A DNA stretch of 64,000 nt. It comes from Thermoleophilaceae bacterium. Lineage in GTDB: Bacteria; Actinomycetota; Thermoleophilia; Solirubrobacterales; Thermoleophilaceae. The notes beneath the pieces are model-generated. The model was given only the letters and a program-made list of their open reading frames with translations, did not search any database and was not told where the DNA came from. A program made the position numbers and the translations under genes. Positions 1 through 8,136 of the stretch are shown piece after piece (position 1 is the first letter of the stretch; every line of letters begins with the position of its first letter). The stretch is from positions 62,001-126,000 of the forward strand of contig DASUWY010000051.1 in the NCBI GenBank assembly GCA_036378175.1, read 5' to 3'.

Positions 1-230
1 AGGGCCCGCGCACAAGCAGATCACACTACAGATTCTGCGGAGAATGGCCCGGAAACGCTGCTCTTTATCCCAAAGGGAGCGGCGACGCGCCAAATCGGCC
101 CGGAAGGCTTCCAAGCCGGCGCCACCCGACATATTTTGTCCTCCTCCCCCACGTCCGCACTGGCCGGCTGAGCGTTTCTCCAAGAGAGAGCTGAGGAGGG
201 GTCCTGAACGGCGGGAAGCTGTCCAACTCA
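1..230. other. Non-coding leader before the glycan locus
   Basis: No convincing gene is visible here. The open frames crossing it have compositions typical of shadow frames in GC-rich DNA. A relatively AT-rich patch near 130-140 (ACATATTTTG) could be part of a promoter for the gene starting at 231, but no good -35 element is seen. A strong purine tract (GAGGAGGGG, about 193-200) lies more than 30 bases before the chosen TTG start. Confidence 0.4.
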
Positions 231-2783
231 TTGGTCTCGCCAAACGACATCTCCACGCCCACCCGAGACGCCGCAGGCTCCAGCGCCCAAGCCTCGACCG
301 GGCCCGCCGTTGCCGTCGCTCAGTCGCCGGCCGCTCATCGCTCGAACGGTGCCTCGCCGCACAGCCGGGTGCGCGTGGACGGGAAGTTCTTCGCAACGGG
401 CGATGTGCGCTTCCAGTTCCGCGGCGTCACGTACGGGACGTTCGCCCCGCGCCGCGACGGCGCCCAGTTCCCCGAGCGGGAGCAGCTAGAGCGCGACTTC
501 GCCGCGATCCAACGAGCCGGCTTCACGGTGGTCCGCACCTACACGCCGCCCCCCGAGGACCTGCTCGAGCTGGCCAGCGCGCACGGCCTGCGCGTGCTGG
601 CCGGCGTGTTCTACCCGGACTGGCGCTACCTCCTGGGTGGGTCGCGGCGGCAGACCCGCCAGGTGGCGCGCGAGGCCCGCCGCGAGGTGAGGACCGCTGC
701 GCGCCGCTTGGCCGGCAACGAGCAGATCCTCGCGCTGTCGCTCGGAAACGAGGTGCCGGCCGACGTGCTGCGCTGGCACGGCATGGGCATGGTGGCTCGG
801 ACGATCCGGGAGCTGGTCGAGATCGTGCGCGACGAGGACCCCGAGCAGCTCGTCACGTACGCCAACTACCCCACGGCCGAATACCTCCCGCTCGAAAGCC
901 TCGACTTCATGATGTTCAACGTCTTCCTCGAGAGACAGGCGGACTTCCGGCGCTACCTCACCCGTCTTCACCACCTGGCCGGCGACCGGCCGCTCGTGCT
1001 CGGCGAGCTCGGCATCTCCGTGGGAGATGATCCCGAGGCGGAGGCGCAGCAGGCAGAGGTGCTGAACTGGCAGCTCGAGACCGCGCTCGAGCGCGGGGTG
1101 GCAGGCACGTGCGTGTTCTCGTGGACGGACGACTGGTGGGTGGGCGGCCAGCGCGTGGAGGGGTGGCACTTCGGGCTCACCGACGCCGTGCGGGCGCCGC
1201 GGCCGGCCCTGGAGGTTGCCCGGAGGTGGAACCGCTGCACGGTCCGCGACCTCTCGTTCCAGTGGCCGTCGGTGAGTGTGGTGATCTGCGCGCACAACTC
1301 GGCATCCACGCTGGAGGAGTGCCTGAGGCGCACGTGCACGCTCGAGTATCCGGACTACGAGGTGATCGTGGTGGACGACGGCTCGAGCGATGGCACCGCC
1401 GAGATCGCGCGCCGGCATTCGCGCGTTCGCCTGGTCCAGATCCCGCACAGCGGCCTGGCGGTGGCGCGCAACGAGGGCTTCCGCGCGGGCCGCGGCGACC
1501 TCGTGGCCTACCTCGACGCCGACGCCTATCCGAGCCCCGAGTGGCTGCACTACCTCGCGCTCGGGCTGGACGCTCCCAACGTGGCGGGTGTGGGCGGGCC
1601 GAACCTCCCGCCCCTTGACGATGGCACCGGCGCGCACGTGGTGGCGCGCTCGCCCGGAGGCCCGGTTCACGTGCTGGTGTCAGACGACCGCGCCGAGCAC
1701 GTGCCCGGCTGCAACATGGCGTTCTGGCGCGGCGTGCTCCCCGAGATCGGAGGGTTCGACCCCGTCTACACCGCAGCGGGCGACGACGTGGACTTCTGCT
1801 GGAAGGTGCTCGACCGCGGATGGGAGATCGGCTTTCACCCGGCGGCGGTGGTGTGGCATCACCGCAGGCCGGGACTGCACAAGTATCTGCGTCAGCAGTA
1901 CATCTACGGGAAGAGTGAGGCGCTCGTGGAGGTGCGCCACCCGGATCGCTTCACGCCGGCGGGCACAGCGCGCTGGCGCGGCCGGATCTACAACTCGCTG
2001 GCGCCCTCGCTACGGCAGCAGCGCATCTACCGAGGCGCCTACGGCGCCGCGGCGTACCAGTCCGTCTACCACGCCGGTGGCCATCTGCTCGACCTTCTGC
2101 ACCAGGTCGGAGTCCCCGCAGCCGCGCTGATGCTGCTCAGCGCCCCGCTCACCGTGTTGTCGCCGTGGCTCGCGCTGCCCGCGCTATCCGCGCTGGCCGG
2201 GCTCGTGGCGCTCGCGGTGGTGGACATGGTGCAGGCCCAGCCCCCTCGCCGGCTTGCGTCCCGCAGGCTCCGCTTCCGCGCGCGAGTGGCCCTCAACCAC
2301 CTGCTCCAGCCGCTCACCCGCTGGTGGGGCAGAGGCCGCCACCGGCAGCTCGCCCGTCGCGAGCTCGAAATTCCCCACACGCTGCCGCCGGCGGTGCGGC
2401 GCGTGCGCGGCGGCGTGGTGGTGGTGCTGGAGGATCGACCGCGCTCGGAGCTGGCCGAGGCCCTGATCGCCGCGCTGCGCCTACGCGGCATGCGCGCCAC
2501 CTGTCCGAGCGGCTGGGAGGACTACGACGCGCGCCTCTCGCTGTCGCCTTTCGCGTACGGCGAGCTGCAGACGAGCAGCCATCCCGAGGGCTACGTGCAG
2601 ATCCGCGTCCGTTTCCGGCCGCGCCGGCGTGTGGCTGCCGCTGCGGTGGCGGCCACGGCCGCGGCTCTGCTCATAAACGTCGGCCTAGCCGTGGTGCTGG
2701 TCGCGCTCCTGGCGAGCGTGGGCCGCGCGGCGATACGCGCGCGGCAGCTTCCGTCCCGGATTCTTCCCGCGGAGGCTGAGTGA
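231..2783 (+). CDS. Glycoside hydrolase-like / GT2 glycosyltransferase membrane fusion protein
   Basis: The 850-residue protein joins two carbohydrate-active domains. Residues about 45-330 resemble a TIM-barrel glycoside hydrolase, with GNEV (E174) as candidate acid/base and GELG (E259) as candidate nucleophile. Residues about 345-600 are a family 2 glycosyltransferase, with VVDDGSSDGT for nucleotide binding, a DxD-type LDADA (D429/D431) and a DDVDFCW acceptor motif. Hydrophobic segments near 625-665 and 800-835 suggest membrane attachment. The TTG start at 231 is uncertain because the best ribosome-binding tract lies further upstream; the first 45 residues look disordered, so the domains are unaffected. 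It overlaps the next gene by 4 bp (GTGA), opening a coupled run. It probably builds or remodels a surface glycan at the membrane; the substrate is unknown. Confidence 0.8.
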   Translation: MVSPNDISTPTRDAAGSSAQASTGPAVAVAQSPAAHRSNGASPHSRVRVDGKFFATGDVRFQFRGVTYGTFAPRRDGAQFPEREQLERDFAAIQRAGFTVVRTYTPPPEDLLELASAHGLRVLAGVFYPDWRYLLGGSRRQTRQVAREARREVRTAARRLAGNEQILALSLGNEVPADVLRWHGMGMVARTIRELVEIVRDEDPEQLVTYANYPTAEYLPLESLDFMMFNVFLERQADFRRYLTRLHHLAGDRPLVLGELGISVGDDPEAEAQQAEVLNWQLETALERGVAGTCVFSWTDDWWVGGQRVEGWHFGLTDAVRAPRPALEVARRWNRCTVRDLSFQWPSVSVVICAHNSASTLEECLRRTCTLEYPDYEVIVVDDGSSDGTAEIARRHSRVRLVQIPHSGLAVARNEGFRAGRGDLVAYLDADAYPSPEWLHYLALGLDAPNVAGVGGPNLPPLDDGTGAHVVARSPGGPVHVLVSDDRAEHVPGCNMAFWRGVLPEIGGFDPVYTAAGDDVDFCWKVLDRGWEIGFHPAAVVWHHRRPGLHKYLRQQYIYGKSEALVEVRHPDRFTPAGTARWRGRIYNSLAPSLRQQRIYRGAYGAAAYQSVYHAGGHLLDLLHQVGVPAAALMLLSAPLTVLSPWLALPALSALAGLVALAVVDMVQAQPPRRLASRRLRFRARVALNHLLQPLTRWWGRGRHRQLARRELEIPHTLPPAVRRVRGGVVVVLEDRPRSELAEALIAALRLRGMRATCPSGWEDYDARLSLSPFAYGELQTSSHPEGYVQIRVRFRPRRRVAAAAVAATAAALLINVGLAVVLVALLASVGRAAIRARQLPSRILPAEAE

Positions 2784-5700
2784 CCGAGGGTGACGCAGGC
2801 GCACACGCGGTCGGCGATGTAGGCGATCTCTCAGCAGAAGAACGCGCGCTGATCACCGAGATGCTGGGCGCGCCCACGACGAAGGGCGCTCTCAGGCGCG
2901 GCTTCAAGGTGATGCCGCGGATCCTTCCCTACCTCAAGCCTTACCGGAAGTTCGCGGTGATCTCGGTCACGCTCACGGTCCTCCTCGCGGTCCTCGCGCT
3001 GGCGCAACCGTGGCCGCTCGCCTTCACGGTCGACAGCATCATCGGCCACAAGGAGCCACCGAGCTGGGTAACGAACATCTTCGGCTCGAGCGTCGGGGCG
3101 AAGATCCTGCTCGCCGTCGGCGCGACGCTGTTCCTCACCGCGGTGTCCGGCCTGATGACCGTGTGGAACGAGTACCTCTCGACGACGATCGACCAGCGGA
3201 TGGTCCTCGACTTCCGCAGCGACATGTTCGAGCACGCCCAGAAGCTGTCGCTGGCGTTCCACGACACCGAGAGCAAGGGCATCCTGATGTACCGGATCAA
3301 CAACCAGGCGTCCGCCATGGGCTCGATCGTGGTCGCTCTTCCGGCGCTCGCGCAGAACCTGCTCACGGTGGTGGGCATGGCCTACATCTCGGTGAGGATC
3401 AATCCGCTGCTGGCCCTGCTCGCGCTCGGCACCACGCCGTTCGTCGTCTACTCCACCACCTACTACACAGAGCGCATCGAGCCGCGCCTTTACCGCGTGC
3501 GCGGCCTCGGCGCCATAAACCTCGCGATCGTCTACGAGGCCATGTCGATGATCCGCGTGGTGCTTGCGTTCGGCACGCAGCGCCGCGAGTTCAAGCGCTT
3601 CCGTCAGCAGGGGGAGACGTTCGTGGACGAGACCGTCGGGCTGACGGTCCGTCAGACCGCGTTCAAGCTCGGAGTGCAGTTGATCACCGCGGCCGGTACG
3701 GCTTCCGTGATCGGTGTGGGCGCCTACCAGGCGGTGAACCATCAGATCACGGCCGGCGAGCTGCTGGTGATTCTCTCCTACATCAACCAGATCTACCAGC
3801 CGCTCGAGGAGCTCACGAACACCATCACGAACTTCCAGCAGCAGTTCATCTCCCTGCTGATGTCGTTCGACCTGATGGACATCAAGCCCGACATCACGGA
3901 CAAGGAGGGTGCCCTTCCGCTCGAGCGGGCGCGCGGCGATCTCGAGTTCGACCACGTCGACTTCGGCTACGACGGACGGGATGGCGTCCTGAAGGACATC
4001 TCGTTACACATCCCCGCCGGCCAAGCCGTGGCCGTGGTGGGGCCAACCGGTGCCGGCAAATCCACGCTCGCGAGCCTGCCGCCGCGCTTCTATGACCCCG
4101 CCGGCGGCACGCTGCGGATCGACGGTCATGACCTTCGCGACCTGAAGACCGCGGATGTCCGCAAGCAGTTCAGCATCGTTCTCCAAGAGCCGCTGCTGTT
4201 CTCCGGCACGATCGCGAACAACATCAGGTACGGCAAGACGGATGCGTCGATGGAGGAGGTGATCGAGGCGGCCAAGGCGGCGAACGCCCATGACTTCATC
4301 TCCGAAATGCCTCAGGGCTACAGCACGCTGCTCGGCGAGCGCGGGACGAGGATCTCGGGCGGCGAGCGCCAGCGAATCGCAGTGGCGCGGGCGTTCCTGC
4401 GCGACGCGCCGATCCTGATCCTCGACGAGCCCACCTCCTCGATCGACTCGCGCACGGAGTCGGTGATCCTCGATGCGCTGGACCGGCTGATGGAGGGTCG
4501 TACCACGATCCTGATCGCGCACCGGCTCTCGACCATCCGGAGCGTGGACGAGATCGTGGTGATGGATCACGGCCAGATCGTGCAGCGCGGCACCCACGAG
4601 GAGCTGGCCGCGGAGGCCGGCCTGTACCGGCAGCTCTGGGAGGCGCAGACCCGGGCGGGGGACGGTCTGCCGCCGCCCACCGCGCCAGCCCTGCCTCCGC
4701 CCAAGCCGGCCCGACCGGCGATTGCGCCGGTCGCGAGATTGGACGCCCTGAGGCTGAAGCATGCGGCGGCGGCGCATGCCGAGCGCGACGGCGCGGCCAG
4801 TGAGCCGGAAGCGGCGCGCGGCGCCCGCGTGGCGTTGCCACGCCCGAAGATCGTTCTGCTCGGAATGCTCACCAAGATTCCCGTCGGCGGCGTGGCGTGG
4901 CTGGTGGGCCACTACGCCGCGGGCTTCGAGCGCCTCGGCTACGACGTCTACTACGTGGAGGCGCATGCGCGCACACCGTCGATGTTCATGACGCACGAGG
5001 ACGACGACGGCGCGGGCAAGGCCGCGGCTTACATCTCGAAGATCGCCAAGCGGTTCGGACTCGAGAATCGCTGGGCCTTCCAGGCCCTGCACGAGAACGG
5101 GCGCTGCTACGGGATGAGCGCGTCCGAGCTCGACCAGCTCTACAAGGACGCCGCGCTGATCGTGAACATGCACGGCGGCACGCTCCCGCTACCGGAGCAC
5201 GCCGCCACCGACCGCCTCGTGTTCCTCGGCACCGATCCGGTGGAGGTGGAGCTCGAGGTCGAACGCGGCGACGAGCGCGCTCTCGAGTTTCTCGACCAGC
5301 ACGTGGCCTACTTCACCTGGGGCCTCAATTTCGGGAACCAGGACTGCAAGCTGCCGTGGGCGCGCCCGTACCCGTTCGTGCCATCGCCGCCGCCCGTGGT
5401 GCTCGACTTCTGGGAGAACTCGGCCGAGCCCTCTGGCCCGTTCACCACGATCGGAAACTGGCGCCAGGAGTACCGCGACGTGGAGTTCGGCGGTCAGGTA
5501 TTTCGCTGGAGCAAGCACCAGCAGTTCATGAAGATCCTCGACCTGCCGATGCGCACGCGCGCGCGTATCGAGCTAGCGCTTTCGAGCTACGAGGGCACCG
5601 ACCGGCTGCTTCTTGCGGAGCACGGCTGGCGGGTGCGTCCCGGCCTCGAGCTCTCGCGCGATCCGGACAGCTACCGCGACTACATCGTCCAGTCCGCGGG

Positions 5701-6856
5701 CGAGGTCACCGCCGCGAAGGAACAGAACGTCCACTTCCGCACGGGCTGGTTCAGCGAACGGAGCGCCACGTACTTGGCTGCGGGACGGCCGGTGATCATG
5801 CAGGACACGGGCTTTGGCTCGGCCCTGCCCACGGGTGAGGGACTGTTCGCGTTCTCCAATCTCCAGGAAGCTGTCGAGGCGGTGAAGGAGGTGCAGGCCG
5901 ACCCGGCACGGCACCGTCGCGCCGCGAGCGAGCTCGCGCGTGAGTACCTGAGCCACGAGGTGGTGCTCGGCGACATGCTCGACCACGTGGGCCTGCGCGC
6001 GCAGAAGCAAGCGCGTCCCGCGAGCTTCCCCGGTCGCGCGGACCTTCCGCATGACCTGCCACTCGAGCTCTCAGGCGAGAGCGCATGGCGCGTCGCTCTC
6101 CGGCCCGTGCCGGCTGTGCGAGCGTCGGCACAGCGCCCGGCCGCGAGCGTGATCATGCCGGTGGACAACGACTTGCCGCGCACCCGGATGGCTCTCGAGG
6201 CGGTCCTCTCGAACAGCGCGGACTTCCCGTACGAGCTCGTGGTGGTCGATTGCGGATCCGCTGATCCCGTGCGTCAGTACCTGGAGGTCGTGGCCGCCCG
6301 TAACCGCCATGTCCGCCTCGTGCGCAGCGACGTGAAGCTCGGCTTCGCCGAGGCGTGCGACGCGGGCGCGCACGCCGGGACCGGCGACTTCCTCGTGGTG
6401 CTCGCGGCTCACACCGTCGTCACGCCGGGTTGGCTCGCGCCTCTCCTGGAATGCCTGGGCGATCCGACGGTCGGACTGGCCGGCCCGGCCACGAACAGTG
6501 CGGGAGGCGAGGACCAGATTCCCACCTCCTACGCGACCTACGGCGAGCTGGTGGATTTCGCGCGCCGGCGCCGCGAGGAGCTTGCGGGCGCCCCGCCCCG
6601 GGACGTCACCGCGAGCGAACTCTTCTGCGTCGCGCTCAACCGCGACGTCTACGAGGCGATCGGGCCATTTGCCGGGCGGGCCGACGGAGAGACGTCCGAG
6701 CACGACTACGCCGGCCGCGTCCGCAACGCCGGCCGGCGCGTGGTCTGCGCCTACGATGTCTTCGTGCATCGCTTCGGCGAGGGCTCGCTGGCGCACCTTG
6801 ACGGGGACTCCGAGCGCTCGCTCACACTGGTGGAGTCAGAGGAGGAGACCGCGTGA
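2780..6856 (+). CDS. ABC exporter fused to a CgeB-like glycosyltransferase and a GT2-like domain
   Basis: This 1358-residue protein has three parts. Residues about 40-330 are a six-helix ABC exporter membrane domain. Residues about 385-625 are its ATPase, with Walker A GPTGAGKST (about 421-429), Q-loop VLQEP, signature SGGERQ (about 526), Walker B LILDEPT (about 546-552) and switch IAHRLS, all intact. Residues about 690-1070 form a GT-B glycosyltransferase of the CgeB/spore-maturation type, with the WFSER...GRPVIMQDTG block shared with the genes at 33462, 34577 and 35714. Residues about 1117-1358 are GT2-like, but the DxD position reads LAAHT (1208-1212) where the next gene has LNDDT. GTG start, 4-bp overlaps on both sides. 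A half-exporter of the MsbA type normally stands alone, so this fusion suggests coupled synthesis and export of a glycan or glycolipid. Transport substrate unknown. Confidence 0.9.
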   Translation: MTEGDAGAHAVGDVGDLSAEERALITEMLGAPTTKGALRRGFKVMPRILPYLKPYRKFAVISVTLTVLLAVLALAQPWPLAFTVDSIIGHKEPPSWVTNIFGSSVGAKILLAVGATLFLTAVSGLMTVWNEYLSTTIDQRMVLDFRSDMFEHAQKLSLAFHDTESKGILMYRINNQASAMGSIVVALPALAQNLLTVVGMAYISVRINPLLALLALGTTPFVVYSTTYYTERIEPRLYRVRGLGAINLAIVYEAMSMIRVVLAFGTQRREFKRFRQQGETFVDETVGLTVRQTAFKLGVQLITAAGTASVIGVGAYQAVNHQITAGELLVILSYINQIYQPLEELTNTITNFQQQFISLLMSFDLMDIKPDITDKEGALPLERARGDLEFDHVDFGYDGRDGVLKDISLHIPAGQAVAVVGPTGAGKSTLASLPPRFYDPAGGTLRIDGHDLRDLKTADVRKQFSIVLQEPLLFSGTIANNIRYGKTDASMEEVIEAAKAANAHDFISEMPQGYSTLLGERGTRISGGERQRIAVARAFLRDAPILILDEPTSSIDSRTESVILDALDRLMEGRTTILIAHRLSTIRSVDEIVVMDHGQIVQRGTHEELAAEAGLYRQLWEAQTRAGDGLPPPTAPALPPPKPARPAIAPVARLDALRLKHAAAAHAERDGAASEPEAARGARVALPRPKIVLLGMLTKIPVGGVAWLVGHYAAGFERLGYDVYYVEAHARTPSMFMTHEDDDGAGKAAAYISKIAKRFGLENRWAFQALHENGRCYGMSASELDQLYKDAALIVNMHGGTLPLPEHAATDRLVFLGTDPVEVELEVERGDERALEFLDQHVAYFTWGLNFGNQDCKLPWARPYPFVPSPPPVVLDFWENSAEPSGPFTTIGNWRQEYRDVEFGGQVFRWSKHQQFMKILDLPMRTRARIELALSSYEGTDRLLLAEHGWRVRPGLELSRDPDSYRDYIVQSAGEVTAAKEQNVHFRTGWFSERSATYLAAGRPVIMQDTGFGSALPTGEGLFAFSNLQEAVEAVKEVQADPARHRRAASELAREYLSHEVVLGDMLDHVGLRAQKQARPASFPGRADLPHDLPLELSGESAWRVALRPVPAVRASAQRPAASVIMPVDNDLPRTRMALEAVLSNSADFPYELVVVDCGSADPVRQYLEVVAARNRHVRLVRSDVKLGFAEACDAGAHAGTGDFLVVLAAHTVVTPGWLAPLLECLGDPTVGLAGPATNSAGGEDQIPTSYATYGELVDFARRRREELAGAPPRDVTASELFCVALNRDVYEAIGPFAGRADGETSEHDYAGRVRNAGRRVVCAYDVFVHRFGEGSLAHLDGDSERSLTLVESEEETA

Positions 6857-8136
6857 GCAGCGCCCCGAGCGTTCACCGCCCGGCGTTCCCGGACGATCTC
6901 GTGCTCACCCCGGTGTCCCGGCGGCCGACGCGGCTCGAGGAGGCCACGCTCCGGACGATCCTCGACCGGCCGGTGCCGGCCTTTCCGGCCGCGTCAGCTG
7001 GGCCCGCCGAGACCAGCGTGATCGTGGTGACCCGAGACAACCTGCCCTTCCTGCGGCTGTGTCTCGAGAGCGCGCTCGAAGCCACGGGCGCGCCGTTCGA
7101 GCTCATCGTCGTGGACAACGGCTCGAGCGACGGGACCGCCGAGTACCTGGCGCGACTCGCCGAGCTCAACCCGGCGGTGCGGTTGATCGCGAACGCCTCG
7201 AACCGAGGTTTCGCGGCCGCCAACAACCAGGCCGCCGCGCTGGCGAGCGCGGACGTGCTCGTGCTCCTCAACGACGACACCGCGGTGACCCACGGTTGGC
7301 TAGAGCGCCTCACCGCACAGCTGGAGGGCCCCCGCGTTGGAATGGTCGGGCCCACCACCAACCGGATCGGCAACGAGGCGCAGATCGAGGCGCACTACCG
7401 GACCTGGGGCGAGCTCGTGGACTTTGCGGCCGAGCGCGCGGCGCGGCACGCGGGGGAGGCGTTCGAGATCCCGATGCTCACGATGTTCTGCGTCGCGATG
7501 CGGCGCTCGCTGTACGAGGCGATCGGTCCGCTCGACGAGCGCTTCGAGATTGGGCTGCTCGAGGATGACGACTACTCCCGGCGGGTGCGCGAGGCGGGAT
7601 ACCGATTGCTGTGTGCGGACGACGCCTTCGTCCACCACTTCGGCGAGACCTCGTTCGGCAAGCTCGCCGCGAGCGGCGAATACTCGCGCGTGCTGGAGGC
7701 CAACCGCGCCCGTTTCGAGGAGAAGTGGGGCGCGCCCTGGCAGCCGTACAACCGCCGCCAGAGCCCGTCTTATCTCGAGCTCATAGAGAACGTGCGACAG
7801 GCGGTGGCGGCCGTCGTGCCCGCAGGCGCGAAGGTGCTGATCGTGAGCCGCGGCGACGAGGAGCTGCTGCATGTGGAGGGCAGGCGCACAGGTCACTTCC
7901 CGTGCGCGGACAACGGCGCCTACGCGGGCCATCATCCCGCGGACGGGCGCGAGGCGATCGGGCTCGTGGCGGCCGAGCGCGAGGCGGGCGCCGACTACCT
8001 CGTCTTTCCCGCGACGGCCATGTGGTGGCTCGACCACTACGAGGACCTGCGGCTGCACCTCAACTCGCGCTACGCGCGCGTCGTCTCCGACCCCCAGTCG
8101 TGCGTGATCTTCGATCTCGCGGGGGCGCGCCGGTGA
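6853..8136 (+). CDS. GT2 glycosyltransferase with C-terminal recurring module
   Basis: The 427-residue protein has a family 2 glycosyltransferase domain at about 55-290: TSVIVVTRDN, VVDNGSSDGT, the metal-binding LNDDT (N140-T143) and an EDDDYS acceptor motif. It resembles rhamnosyltransferase-like enzymes of O-antigen loci. It is clearly a paralogue of the last domain of the preceding fusion, with alignable GELVDFA and YEAIGP blocks. Residues about 306-427 are a separate module (HFP...YAGHHPAD...WWLDHY) that recurs in the next two proteins. GTG start overlapping the previous stop by 4 bp; its own stop overlaps the next start by 4 bp. It probably transfers a sugar onto the same surface glycan; donor and acceptor cannot be told. 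Confidence 0.88.
   Translation: MSSAPSVHRPAFPDDLVLTPVSRRPTRLEEATLRTILDRPVPAFPAASAGPAETSVIVVTRDNLPFLRLCLESALEATGAPFELIVVDNGSSDGTAEYLARLAELNPAVRLIANASNRGFAAANNQAAALASADVLVLLNDDTAVTHGWLERLTAQLEGPRVGMVGPTTNRIGNEAQIEAHYRTWGELVDFAAERAARHAGEAFEIPMLTMFCVAMRRSLYEAIGPLDERFEIGLLEDDDYSRRVREAGYRLLCADDAFVHHFGETSFGKLAASGEYSRVLEANRARFEEKWGAPWQPYNRRQSPSYLELIENVRQAVAAVVPAGAKVLIVSRGDEELLHVEGRRTGHFPCADNGAYAGHHPADGREAIGLVAAEREAGADYLVFPATAMWWLDHYEDLRLHLNSRYARVVSDPQSCVIFDLAGARR

Noticed and set aside
44-1030. Long Arg-rich open frame over the first gene (+ strand, another frame)
   Set aside because: Composition dominated by Arg, Ala, Gly and Pro, typical of shadow frames in GC-rich DNA; no motif found, and the 231-2783 frame carries recognisable domains.
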